Below are positions 1-8,742 of a DNA stretch of 64,000 bases, in pieces. The position numbers were made by a program, and so were the translations under genes. Within the stretch, counting starts at the first letter, position 1. The number at the start of each line of letters is the position of its first letter. This stretch comes from Gynuella sp050296195. GTDB taxonomy: Bacteria > Pseudomonadota > Gammaproteobacteria > Pseudomonadales > Natronospirillaceae. A model generated the notes under the pieces. That model ran no database searches. It saw only the letters and a program-made list of their open reading frames with translations, and had not been told where the DNA came from. The DNA lies in NCBI RefSeq assembly GCF_050296195.1, contig NZ_JBNKRB010000019.1, one strand, 5' to 3'.

Positions 1-12
1 AAGGAATCTGAT

Positions 13-819
13 ATGAAACTCCTGTTAAAAGAAATTATAGGTGAGTATCAGCACAATACCTGTGTTGAAGGCATAATGTTGGGTGGTTCCCGATCAACGG
101 AGTCAGAAGATCAGTTGTCTGACTACAATCTTTACGTATACCACCATGAAGATATCTCTGTTTCTGAGCGCCAACAAATTACAAACAAGTTCTGTCGTTA
201 TATGGAACTGAACAATCAGTTCTGGGAAGTACAGGATGATGGTCAGTTAAATGATGGCTCAGAAATTGTGATTGTGTACCGCAATCTGATTCAGTTTGAT
301 CGTCAGCTCCATGAGGTTGCCTTTCGACATCAGGCACAACTGGGTGCTACAACTGCACACTGGTACAACTTTCTGCATGCAGAAATTCTCTTTGACCGTC
401 ATGGCAGGCTGGCAGAACTGCAGCAGAAATACACCATCGCCTATCCGTTTCAGCTGCAAAGCAATATTCTGCAAAAAAACCATGCACTGTTGAGACGCCA
501 AATGCCTGCTTATCTGTTTAAGATAGAGAAGGCATTAGTGCGCCAGGACCGGGTTTCATTAAATAATCTGTTATCCAGGTTCATGGCCAGCTACTTCGAT
601 ATCGTATTTGCGGTTAACGAAAAGCTGCATCCGGGTGACAAAAAACTGGTTTCTCATGTTTTACGCCGATGCAGCCATATTCCGAAAAACTTTGAATCGC
701 GTCTTAATCGCTGTTTTGAGCTGGCGGGCGGCGCCAGGCAGGAACTGCTGGCAGAATTAAACCTGCTCATTGATGAACTTGATCATATGATCAAACATCG
801 AGCATCATCTTCACTGTAA
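13..819 (+). CDS. Nucleotidyltransferase-like protein (DUF4037-like)
   Basis: The 268-residue protein begins with a polymerase-beta-type nucleotidyltransferase motif: GGSRSTE at residues 24-30 followed by SDYNLYVY at 36-43. Families of this fold transfer nucleotides to small molecules, proteins or RNA. The usual second metal-binding aspartate of the DxD pair is Asn39 here (D37-Y-N39), so catalysis may be weak or lost. A third acidic position could be supplied near residues 75-85. The rest is helical with no further motif I know. There is no signal peptide or membrane segment. A GGAATCTG-type Shine-Dalgarno stretch lies just before the ATG. It precedes the lrgAB pair by 20 bases and may be cotranscribed with it, but nothing links the functions. 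The family assignment is moderate and the substrate is unknown. Confidence 0.6.
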   Translation: MKLLLKEIIGEYQHNTCVEGIMLGGSRSTESEDQLSDYNLYVYHHEDISVSERQQITNKFCRYMELNNQFWEVQDDGQLNDGSEIVIVYRNLIQFDRQLHEVAFRHQAQLGATTAHWYNFLHAEILFDRHGRLAELQQKYTIAYPFQLQSNILQKNHALLRRQMPAYLFKIEKALVRQDRVSLNNLLSRFMASYFDIVFAVNEKLHPGDKKLVSHVLRRCSHIPKNFESRLNRCFELAGGARQELLAELNLLIDELDHMIKHRASSSL

Positions 820-839
820 ATATTTGGATCATTCTCAGT

Positions 840-1172
840 ATGTTTGGCTTTTTTATTCTCCTCGCCTACTGGCTGGCCGGAGAATATCTGGTTTACCTGT
901 TTGCCTGGCCCATCCCAGGCAGTGTTGTCGGTCTGCTGGCCCTTTGGCTGACACTGGTGGCGCTGCAACGTGTACCCGATTCTTTAAAAAACACATCTTC
1001 GACATTGCTGCGTTATCTGACGTTACTGTTTGTACCAGCCGGCGTCGGTCTCATCGAACACTGGCCACTATTGATGCGCAGCGGGATCTGGATTTTACTG
1101 ATCATTACAGCCAGCACACTGTTCACAGCAACGGCCATGATCATTATTTTTAAAGCATTTGGGACCAAATAA
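840..1172 (+). CDS. lrgA: CidA/LrgA family holin-like membrane protein
   Basis: This 110-residue, very hydrophobic protein has four predicted membrane helices and the family-typical start with PGSVVGLLAL near residues 27-36. CidA/LrgA proteins are small inner-membrane holin-like proteins, linked to control of murein hydrolase activity and to pyruvate or glycolate transport together with LrgB. Length and topology fit the family. The stop codon TAA shares its last A with the ATG of the next gene, so translation of the two is probably coupled. The ATG at 840 was chosen because it starts directly at the first helix. CidA and LrgA cannot be separated from sequence alone. Confidence 0.85.
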   Translation: MFGFFILLAYWLAGEYLVYLFAWPIPGSVVGLLALWLTLVALQRVPDSLKNTSSTLLRYLTLLFVPAGVGLIEHWPLLMRSGIWILLIITASTLFTATAMIIIFKAFGTK

Positions 1173-1870
1173 TGACAAGTTCTATTCAAATGCTACTGGC
1201 GTTGTGTATCACCATTGGTACTTACCTTCTGGCCGAACAGATCTATCGCAAATTCCATCGCTCGGCATTGGTCCATCCTGTGATCGTGACTATTTTTACA
1301 ATTATGGGGTTATTGAAACTACTCGGTTGGGAATATCCGCAGTATCGTCAGGACACAACCATGATTCACTTCATGCTGGGCCCGGCAACCGTAGCCCTGG
1401 CAATACCGCTGTATGAAAACATCTCTCTGATCCGAAAAATGCTGATACCACTTATGGTCGCCACATTGGTTGGTGCTTTTATCGCCTCATCCAGTGCTTT
1501 TCTGTTGTCAGAGTGGCTTATCAACACAGATGTTCTGAGTCGATCCATGCTGGTGAAGTCTATTACCACCCCCATCGCCATTGGCGTTGCGGAAAAGGTC
1601 GGAGGTAGTGGCTCGCTAGCTGCGGGACTGGTACTGCTGACAGGGGCGATTGGTTGTTTGGTATTACCAGGATATCTGCGTCTGTTGAAGCTTCAGTCAG
1701 AACCGGCGGAAGGCTTTATTATGGGCATGACCGCCCACGGATTTGGAACAGCCCAGGCATTTGAAAAATCGGTCACCTGTGGTGCATTTGCCGGCCTGGC
1801 GATGAGCCTGACCGGCGTAGTAACAGCGATACTGATTCCGTTATTTGTGCCGGTAATCAGCCTTTTTTAG
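1172..1870 (+). CDS. lrgB: LrgB family membrane protein
   Basis: The 232-residue multi-helix inner-membrane protein carries the conserved LrgB stretches LVKSITTPIAI (about residues 126-136) and GMTAHGFGTA (about 185-194). LrgB/CidB proteins work with LrgA/CidA, and the plant homologue PLGG1 transports glycolate and glycerate. The length matches the family. The start overlaps the lrgA stop by one base, which supports a two-gene operon. The 3' end overlaps the convergent helicase gene by 14 bases, so no terminator fits between them. The true substrate in this organism is open. Confidence 0.88.
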   Translation: MTSSIQMLLALCITIGTYLLAEQIYRKFHRSALVHPVIVTIFTIMGLLKLLGWEYPQYRQDTTMIHFMLGPATVALAIPLYENISLIRKMLIPLMVATLVGAFIASSSAFLLSEWLINTDVLSRSMLVKSITTPIAIGVAEKVGGSGSLAAGLVLLTGAIGCLVLPGYLRLLKLQSEPAEGFIMGMTAHGFGTAQAFEKSVTCGAFAGLAMSLTGVVTAILIPLFVPVISLF

Positions 1871-3587
1871 CACGATGACGAGACTTGGACGGCTTTTCAT
1901 CTTCCCATAGGCGAATATTTAACGGTCGGCTACGCACTTTAACGTTTTTCAACTGTTTAAATACTTCCTTTGGCATTTCGTCTGGCAGCTCAACAATGGA
2001 GAAGTTTTCGCTGAGACGAATATTACCGATAAACTGACTTTCAATACCGGCTTCATTGGCAATAGCGCCCACAATGTCACCAGGTCTGATACCATCGCGA
2101 CGACCAACATCGAGACGATATTTCTGCACTTTTATACCATCCGGCAAACTACGCGATTTGCGTTCCCCAGACTTACCACCACTTCTTTCACGGCGGTCAT
2201 CGCGACGCTCATCTCGCCGGCCTCGGGGCTGAACGATAAAATCATTACTAAGTTCGCCCACCAGCAATGGTGTTCCCTGTTGGGCAATATACCCTAACGC
2301 TGCAGCAATATTGATTGGTTCTATCTCATGCTCCTGGTGCAACCCCATAATCAAATCCACCAGAATATCCTTGTCAGGCGTTCCATCGATATCCTGAACC
2401 ACTGACAGAACGGTATCTTTAAACTCTTTGATCCGCTGCTCACTCAGTTGTTCAGCGGTTGGCAACTTCATAACCGGAATCGGAGCCTGAGTATGCTGCT
2501 CGATGGTTCTGAGCAGACGCTGTTCACGAGGAGTAATCAACAGAATCGCTTTACCACTGCGGCCAGCACGCCCTGTACGGCCGATACGATGGACATAAGC
2601 TTCGGAGTCATAGGGGATATCATAATTGATTACGTGACTGATGCGTTCTACGTCAAGGCCACGAGCAGCGACATCGGTGGCAATAACGACATCCAGCTTG
2701 CCTTTTTTGAGTCGCTCAATGGTTTTCTCACGCTGTGCCTGGTTCATGTCGCCATTCAACGCAGAACTGGAAAAACCACGAGCTTCCAGTTTTTCCGCCA
2801 GTTCTGTCGTCGCTGTTTTGGTCCGTACAAACACAATCGCAGCATCAAAGTCCTCAACTTCCATCACCCTGGTCAAGGCATCAAGCTTACGATTTGGCTG
2901 AACCATCAAGTGACACTGTTCAATCCGTTCAACAGTAGTGGACTCTCTTGCCACCCGCACTTCGACCGGATCCCGCAGATAGTTAGCAGTAACTTTACGA
3001 ATAGGTTCCGGCATGGTGGCCGAAAACAGGGCAACTTGCCGTTCCTTAGGAGTATGCTCCAGAATCCATTCGACATCCTCAATAAAACCCATGCGCAACA
3101 TTTCATCGGCTTCGTCCAGGACCACAGTCTTAAGCTGCGACAAATCCAGACTGCCTTTGCGCAAGTGATCCATTACCCTTCCAGGTGTACCCACGACCAC
3201 ATGCACCGGACGTTTCAAAGCCCGCAGTTGCACGCGCATGTCCTGTCCACCGTAAATCGGTAATACATGAAAACCCTTGATAAAATGCGCATAGGACTGA
3301 AATGCTTCGGCTACCTGAATGGCCAGTTCCCGGGTAGGTGCCAACACCAGAGCCTGCGGAGATACTTGTTGAAGATCCAGGTTATGTAAAACAGGCAAGG
3401 CGAAAGCAGCGGTTTTTCCGGTACCAGTCTGGGCAATTCCCAGTAGATCACGGCCGCTCATCAAGGAGGGTATGGTTTGCGACTGAATAGGTGACGGACT
3501 TTCATACCCGATCGCCGATAGCGCTTTCATCACAGGCTCGGAAAGCTGTAAATCGGCAAAAGAGGTAGTGTGTTCGGAATCGGTCAT
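1857..3587 (-). CDS. deaD: DEAD-box ATP-dependent RNA helicase (DeaD/CsdA type)
   Basis: This 576-residue protein has all core helicase motifs: Q motif near residues 30-36, Walker A AQTGTGKT, PTRELAIQ, DEAD (in VVLDEADEML), SAT, and HRIGRTGRAGR in the second RecA-like lobe. After an Arg/Asp/Glu-rich linker (RRDERRDDRRERSGG) comes a DbpA-like RNA-binding domain at about residues 480-560. This order is that of DeaD/CsdA, which remodels structured RNA in ribosome assembly and mRNA decay, especially in the cold. DeaD of E. coli is slightly longer. It is transcribed alone, convergent with lrgB. Confidence 0.92.
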   Translation of the reverse strand: MTDSEHTTSFADLQLSEPVMKALSAIGYESPSPIQSQTIPSLMSGRDLLGIAQTGTGKTAAFALPVLHNLDLQQVSPQALVLAPTRELAIQVAEAFQSYAHFIKGFHVLPIYGGQDMRVQLRALKRPVHVVVGTPGRVMDHLRKGSLDLSQLKTVVLDEADEMLRMGFIEDVEWILEHTPKERQVALFSATMPEPIRKVTANYLRDPVEVRVARESTTVERIEQCHLMVQPNRKLDALTRVMEVEDFDAAIVFVRTKTATTELAEKLEARGFSSSALNGDMNQAQREKTIERLKKGKLDVVIATDVAARGLDVERISHVINYDIPYDSEAYVHRIGRTGRAGRSGKAILLITPREQRLLRTIEQHTQAPIPVMKLPTAEQLSEQRIKEFKDTVLSVVQDIDGTPDKDILVDLIMGLHQEHEIEPINIAAALGYIAQQGTPLLVGELSNDFIVQPRGRRDERRDDRRERSGGKSGERKSRSLPDGIKVQKYRLDVGRRDGIRPGDIVGAIANEAGIESQFIGNIRLSENFSIVELPDEMPKEVFKQLKNVKVRSRPLNIRLWEDEKPSKSRHRAKKG

Positions 3588-3689
3588 ATGAAAGAGCCTG
3601 CAGAATAAAAAATTGGGGGGCGCGGATTATATAGAGTTTCGCGACAAAACACAGAGGCAATTCACAGAAATTACAGAATTTTGCAGAAA

Positions 3690-3715
3690 AATAAAGCCGG
3701 AAGCCCGGCTTTATT
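3690..3715 (-). terminator. Hairpin terminator of the FadL-like gene
   Basis: An 11-bp perfect stem (AATAAAGCCGG against CCGGCTTTATT) has a four-base loop. On the minus strand a short T-rich run (TTTTCTGC) follows. It lies 24 bases after the stop of the FadL-like gene and before the helicase start region. Confidence 0.75.
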
Positions 3716-3738
3716 CATGCTAATGACCCGCTCAGGGC

Positions 3739-5040
3739 TTAAAAAGCCATAGTCAGACCCAAAGCATAGGTCCAGGCTTCGGATTCATCGAACACAACTC
3801 TAAAAGAACCATTATCTACCGTCGTTTTATCCAGATTGGTATATCCCAGACCAGCAGAGAGGGAGAAATTATCGCTAAGTGAATAACGACCTCCCAGGCT
3901 TAACGTGTACGAATCACCCCGAGGCTGACGCAGGGAGTCGCTGTCAACACCGTCAGGCAGATCCTCATCGCCCAGTTTAACCGTACTCGCATAACTGGCC
4001 GCCATTACCAGTTTATCGGTTACCTGATGGCCAACACCGAAACGGTAGTCCAGGGTATCATTGGAGAACAATCCCAGATCAACGTCGTAATCATTGTCAC
4101 CTGTACCAGAACTGTTTGTCTTACTGGTTACATTCAGGGAACCAAGGTCAGACCAATTGCTCAAATGCAAATTACCAAACACCAGCCATTTTGGCCAGAT
4201 ACCAGTCTGCAGAGTTAAATTCCATGATGCCGGCGTAGTCAAATCTGCCTTGACAGTATCCGTTGCAACCCTGTTTTGGAGCGCCTGAATGCCTGCTCCA
4301 CCAGTGACGGTTCCCTTAATGGTGTAATCAATAGGTGAGTGGTAGAACACGCCAATCTTCAACGCAATATCTTTGATCTCATATCCAACACCAGCAACGT
4401 ATCCTGCTTCATAGCTGGTACCCATGTCGTAGCTGATATTGTCATTTTCGCCCGTACCTAACCCGCCGGGGGCTGTCGCCGCTGCCACACCATTCATCAT
4501 ATCGGACGAAAAGATGGCGTGGATGCTTTGAAATTTAGGCCCGGCAAAAAACGTCAGCCGGCTTTTACCCATCTGTAACCCATAACCGCACGCAACGGTC
4601 CAGGCATTACTGGTCACTTCTGTTTCAATAGGGGTATGTTCTTCATCTTTTTTAGAGTTGAGGCCACTGGTCCCGTTAAAATAGCTCAATGACTCATCCG
4701 CTATTTTTGTATGTGTTTTATAAGGTTCATCTGTTTGAAAGGCACAGCTGATGGAATCCGTTATCGCCAGTCTCGCACCTACCTGAAGACTCATATAGTC
4801 GAACGCAACATCATCAAGCTTGACATCAGCTGAATTAAAATTGCCACCTACATTACTGGTACTGTTGGCCTTGCCTGTTAACTCGACAGCCGTGGAGTAG
4901 GTCATGATGGTAATTTCATTGCCAGTACCCAAAATAATGTCAAAGGGTTGACCGGAATTATCAAAACCACCCGCTATGGTTGTGCTTGCCAATGCTGAGA
5001 TAGCAGCCGCTAAAGGCAAGCGTTTAGTGAACTTACTCAC
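3739..5040 (-). CDS. Outer-membrane protein of the FadL/OmpP1/TodX family
   Basis: The 433-residue protein has a signal peptide (residues 1-23, MSKFTKRL then a hydrophobic stretch ending STTIAGG). Alternating beta-strand-like sequence follows, and it ends in an aromatic residue (TMAF), as outer-membrane barrels do. TPASWNLTLQTG and the following LHLSNWSDL resemble the conserved FadL barrel strand region. FadL-type channels take up long-chain fatty acids or other hydrophobic compounds. The classical N-terminal plug sequence is poorly conserved, so the ligand is unclear. A lipase-like hydrolase follows on the same strand upstream (5252-6193), which would suit lipid use, but the 210-bp gap argues for separate transcription. 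Confidence 0.75.
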   Translation of the reverse strand: MSKFTKRLPLAAAISALASTTIAGGFDNSGQPFDIILGTGNEITIMTYSTAVELTGKANSTSNVGGNFNSADVKLDDVAFDYMSLQVGARLAITDSISCAFQTDEPYKTHTKIADESLSYFNGTSGLNSKKDEEHTPIETEVTSNAWTVACGYGLQMGKSRLTFFAGPKFQSIHAIFSSDMMNGVAAATAPGGLGTGENDNISYDMGTSYEAGYVAGVGYEIKDIALKIGVFYHSPIDYTIKGTVTGGAGIQALQNRVATDTVKADLTTPASWNLTLQTGIWPKWLVFGNLHLSNWSDLGSLNVTSKTNSSGTGDNDYDVDLGLFSNDTLDYRFGVGHQVTDKLVMAASYASTVKLGDEDLPDGVDSDSLRQPRGDSYTLSLGGRYSLSDNFSLSAGLGYTNLDKTTVDNGSFRVVFDESEAWTYALGLTMAF

Positions 5041-5251
5041 ATTATTCTCCTTCCATTATTAATTATTGTTGTCTGAAGCATGTCAAGAATATGTTTACTC
5101 AGACACAAGAACTAGCTTTTACAGTATTAATTCATTAAGCCTGGAGAATCTACTGCCAATGATGAATTTTTTTATGTAAATCAATATGTTAACACCGATT
5201 ACATGGAAACATTACTGATCTGCTCTGGCCACAATAGATGGAATAAAACCG

Positions 5252-6193
5252 TTATTTGCGAATACTTACGGTCTGAATCCATTGCCGGAGCATCTCCCAA
5301 ACCTCATTGGCATTCGTTTCATTGATCACTTCATGGCGCGCATCATTGATCAGTGTCACCTCTACCTGACGCACTCCGCTGGCAGTCATCAATGAAGCCA
5401 GTTTACGCACCCCAGCCCCAAAAAACCCGACAGGATCCTTTTTGCCGCTTACCAAATAAACTGGCAAGTCAGGTGGTAGCGGCTGTACGTTTTTCATTCT
5501 GGACAGTCCAATCTGTCCACGCAGAAAATCTATCCACAATTGATTGCTACAAGGGAAACCACACAGGGGATCAGCAAGATATTTATCCACCTGGGTATTA
5601 TCCCGGCTCAACCAGTCAAACTCAGAACGATTGGGTTTGAAGTAGCGATTAAAGTTCTTGAATGGCAGAACATTGACCAGATGACTGATCCCACGCGCGC
5701 CCAATCGTAATTTTTCAAGCGTCGCTACCATAATTCCAAAACGAAGCAATAGGCTGGAATTCAGACCCGACCCGGTCAATAACAGGCCATCGCAGCCTTC
5801 GCCTTCAGCCATCACAGCGGCCATGGCAATGTATGATCCCATACTATGGCCCAACAGCGTCAATGGCATATCGCGGGAGGTATTTTTGATATGGCATTTA
5901 AGCTGGTTAACATCTGACACAACTTTGTGCCAGCCATCCTGATCAGCATAATGCCCCAAATGCTCAGGCTCACAGTGTTCACCATGCCCCCGGTGCTCAA
6001 CTGCCCAGACATTAATGCCATGTTCGGTCAGATACTCTGCGAACTCTTCATATCGCTGGGCATGCTCGGATATGCCATGGGCTATCAACACGCTTGCTAC
6101 TGGCTCTCTGGCAAGCCAGGCCCGGTAAGGGATTTCATGCTGATCACTGGCAATTAAGAAGTCTTCCAGATACTGATGCATAATTCTGGTCAT
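5252..6193 (-). CDS. Alpha/beta hydrolase, monoacylglycerol lipase/lysophospholipase-like
   Basis: The 313-residue protein belongs to the serine aminopeptidase S33/Hydrolase_4 type. The oxyanion-region motif LIAHGISEHAQRY lies at 36-48 and EHRGHGEH at 66-73. The nucleophile elbow is GHSMGS with Ser117. VYLVSGKKDP supplies the probable catalytic Asp (about 254) and NDARHEV the His (about 289). Enzymes of this group cleave monoacylglycerols or lysophospholipids. There is no signal peptide, so it is cytoplasmic. Met1 and Met5 are both possible starts. The neighbouring FadL-like porin suggests a role in lipid use, which is inference. Confidence 0.75.
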   Translation of the reverse strand: MTRIMHQYLEDFLIASDQHEIPYRAWLAREPVASVLIAHGISEHAQRYEEFAEYLTEHGINVWAVEHRGHGEHCEPEHLGHYADQDGWHKVVSDVNQLKCHIKNTSRDMPLTLLGHSMGSYIAMAAVMAEGEGCDGLLLTGSGLNSSLLLRFGIMVATLEKLRLGARGISHLVNVLPFKNFNRYFKPNRSEFDWLSRDNTQVDKYLADPLCGFPCSNQLWIDFLRGQIGLSRMKNVQPLPPDLPVYLVSGKKDPVGFFGAGVRKLASLMTASGVRQVEVTLINDARHEVINETNANEVWEMLRQWIQTVSIRK

Positions 6194-6352
6194 CTCCTGT
6201 ATATAACAAGACTGGGCGGGATAGGTGAGTTTTGATAACAGTGCTTACCCGGTTAACAGTGATTATTGTGGTTAAGCACAATGCCTGGCTATCATGCCAG
6301 ACAAACACCAATCCGGCCAATAGCTACACCTGATCTGATCCTAGTAGTCAAT

Positions 6353-6388
6353 GTTCACCGGATAATAGTCAGCTATTATCCGGTGAAC
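6353..6388 (-). terminator. Perfect 16-bp stem hairpin after the OmpA lipoprotein gene
   Basis: GTTCACCGGATAATAG (6353-6368) is exactly complementary to 6373-6388, with loop TCAG. It begins 13 bases after the stop codon of the minus-strand OmpA lipoprotein gene. There is no clear T-run on that strand, so it may act as an mRNA 3' stabiliser rather than a classical terminator. Confidence 0.55.
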
Positions 6389-6400
6389 TCTATATAAAGA

Positions 6401-7063
6401 CTATTTGGTGATTGGTTCCAGAGTCAGTTCAACACGACGATTCTGCGCCCGTCCTTCAGCAGTTGCATTGGTTGCAATAGGATTGGATTCACCAAAGCCG
6501 CGAGCCGCCAGACGCGCTGTTTGAATGCCTTTTCCAGCCAGATAGTGTGCAACACTCATCGCTCTTTTTTCGCTCAAAGTCTGATTGTAAGACTCAGAAC
6601 CCACGCTGTCGGTATATCCATCGATGGTAATCAAAGTGCTTTCATACTCTTCCAGTACAGTCGCAACACCATCCAGAGTGCGGGTGAAATCAGGATTGAG
6701 CTCTGCCCGGCCTGTTGGAAATGTAATATTTCCAGGCATATTCAGAATAATATTATTGCCATCACGCGTAACCGTAACACCGGTACCCGCCATCTTCTGG
6801 CGAAGTTTGTTTTCCTGGCGGTCCATATAATAGCCAACACTGCCACCAGCCAATCCGCCAATTCCGGCACCAATCAACGCGCCTTTCATACGATCTTCCT
6901 TGGAAATGGCAGCTCCGAGAATGCCACCGAGCGCGGCACCGGCAATACCTCCCTGAGAGGTTTTATTGAGTTCTTTTTCTCCGGTCATCGGATCATAAGT
7001 GACGCACGAAGTCAGTCCCATACAGGCAATCATTGCCCCTATAACTACACTGCTTTTTTTCAT
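6401..7063 (-). CDS. OmpA-family lipoprotein with glycine zipper (YiaD-like)
   Basis: The 220-residue protein starts with a lipoprotein signal (lipobox LTSC, Cys20). A glycine-zipper segment rich in GxxxG follows (about residues 38-80). The C-terminal OmpA-like peptidoglycan-binding domain (about 105-218) contains the hallmark TDSVGSESYNQTLSEKRA and a final NRRVELTL. Such proteins sit in the outer membrane and hold the peptidoglycan; YiaD of E. coli has the same layout. The second lipobox-like Cys14 is too early to be used. It is transcribed alone and ends at a long hairpin. Confidence 0.88.
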   Translation of the reverse strand: MKKSSVVIGAMIACMGLTSCVTYDPMTGEKELNKTSQGGIAGAALGGILGAAISKEDRMKGALIGAGIGGLAGGSVGYYMDRQENKLRQKMAGTGVTVTRDGNNIILNMPGNITFPTGRAELNPDFTRTLDGVATVLEEYESTLITIDGYTDSVGSESYNQTLSEKRAMSVAHYLAGKGIQTARLAARGFGESNPIATNATAEGRAQNRRVELTLEPITK

Positions 7064-7305
7064 ACTGCTTGTTTACCTTCTCATAGTTGATATGTGAGAC
7101 ATACAGAATAGTAAAATAAACGCATCCGGCATGAATTATCTGCCGGAAAACAGAGAATCAATGCACAAAGACATAAAAAACTTCTGTCATAACAGAAAAA
7201 AACGACTCTTGTTCATGCTTCCCAAACCACTTGCTCTATGCTGTTTATGAGCTCAATCATACAATGCCGGACAAGGTAATTTATAGCAACTGGAGTAAAG
7301 GCTCT

Positions 7306-8742
7306 ATGCGCAAAATAACCAGTATAGTTTTGCTTACCATAATACTTTTGTTGCTGCCAATATCAGCATGGCCAAAATCAACAGTAACGCTGGGATCGGG
7401 GTACTGGCCACCTTATAGCGATGCAACCCTGCCATATCATGGCTTACTGCCACGTATTGCCAGCGAAGCCTTGGAAGCAGCCGGTCAGGCGGTTGAGTTC
7501 CAATTTGAGGACTGGGATAACATTCTGAAGCTTTTAAACAAGGGTCAACTGCAAGGATCCATTGGCTGGGTCAAAACCCAGGAACGAAATGAACGCTATT
7601 ACTACAGTCATCCCGTTGTACAGATAACCATTGTCTTTTTGCATAGAGCCGATGTGAACTTCAGTTGGGACAACTTTGAAGACCTTAAATCCTGGAAAAT
7701 CGGCACCATTGATTCATACTCTTATGGGGAAAAATTTGATCAGGCGGTGAAAGACTTCCACCTCAATACGGTTAGCACGCATACCAATGAGAATAACATT
7801 GAAAAGCTGATCAAAGGCGATATTGATCTGGTCCCTATAGATCTCAATGTAGGTGAGTACCTGTTAGATAGGAAATTCAGCAAATACCGTCAGCAGCTTA
7901 CATTTGACGAAAGAAGCCTGACCAGTGAAACGCTTTATTTCATCAGCCCCAGGTCCATACCCAAGGCCAAGCAATTAATCGAAACCTTCAATCGCGGATT
8001 AGCTATTTTGCGACAAACCGGCCAGTTTCAACACATCGTGGAAAATATGGCAGTGATCAATTCTTTGGCTCAATTCAGATTCTATTCAGAACAAAATGGG
8101 CCAATGAATTACATCGATGGTGGTCGACCACGCGGAGTGGTTACCCATGTATTAACAGCCATACTGGATCAGATAGGCGCTGATGTTAGTGATGATCAGT
8201 TTGCCTTCGTGCCCTGGTCTCGTGCATACAGGGAAGCATTGAACCATCCGAATGTAATTATATTTTCCATGACCAAAACACCGGAGCGAGACGAGCGGTT
8301 TAACTGGATTGGCCCAATTTACCGATCCAATATTATCATTTTGGGGAAACCTAATCTCGACCCGCCCAAACCACACTCCAGTAGCCGTATCTGTGCTGTT
8401 CGCGATGATGTCGGTCATCAACAACTACTCGCCAATAGTTATCTGAAAAACCAAATTGAATTGACTTCCAAAGCCGAAGCGTGTGCTCGGATGCTTGTCA
8501 ATGGACGAATAAATTTCTGGGTGTACGGACGCGATACCAGCCAATGGTATTTACAACGCCTGCAATCTGATAAAAACGCATTCAGCGAATATCAGGAACT
8601 GACTGAATCCTCACGTTACATAGGTATCAGCCTGGGTTCAGACCCTGCGGTAGTGGCCGCACTCAACCGTGGTTTTGAATACATCAAACTGAGTGGTGAG
8701 CTCAACCGCATCATTCAGCTGGAACTGCAACGATCAGATTGA
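7306..8742 (+). CDS. Periplasmic protein with two tandem solute-binding (SBP_bac_3-like) domains
   Basis: From the ATG at 7306, which is preceded by GGAG at 7292-7295, the protein has 478 residues. A signal peptide (hydrophobic SIVLLTIILLLLPISAWP) leads into a first family-3 solute-binding domain starting TVTLGSGYWPPYSD. A second binding-type half starts near residue 265 (FRFYSEQNGPMNYIDGGRPRG) with YREALNHPNVIIFSMTKTPER. Single-domain relatives bind amino acids or act as sensor domains. Two such domains in one chain with no permease nearby suggest a stand-alone periplasmic sensor or scavenger. An upstream in-frame ATG at 7231 would put 25 extra residues before the signal peptide and is less likely. 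Confidence 0.7.
   Translation: MRKITSIVLLTIILLLLPISAWPKSTVTLGSGYWPPYSDATLPYHGLLPRIASEALEAAGQAVEFQFEDWDNILKLLNKGQLQGSIGWVKTQERNERYYYSHPVVQITIVFLHRADVNFSWDNFEDLKSWKIGTIDSYSYGEKFDQAVKDFHLNTVSTHTNENNIEKLIKGDIDLVPIDLNVGEYLLDRKFSKYRQQLTFDERSLTSETLYFISPRSIPKAKQLIETFNRGLAILRQTGQFQHIVENMAVINSLAQFRFYSEQNGPMNYIDGGRPRGVVTHVLTAILDQIGADVSDDQFAFVPWSRAYREALNHPNVIIFSMTKTPERDERFNWIGPIYRSNIIILGKPNLDPPKPHSSSRICAVRDDVGHQQLLANSYLKNQIELTSKAEACARMLVNGRINFWVYGRDTSQWYLQRLQSDKNAFSEYQELTESSRYIGISLGSDPAVVAALNRGFEYIKLSGELNRIIQLELQRSD

Noticed and set aside
2448..3263. 271-codon open frame on the plus strand
   Set aside because: It lies wholly inside the DEAD-box helicase gene, whose motifs are unmistakable on the other strand.
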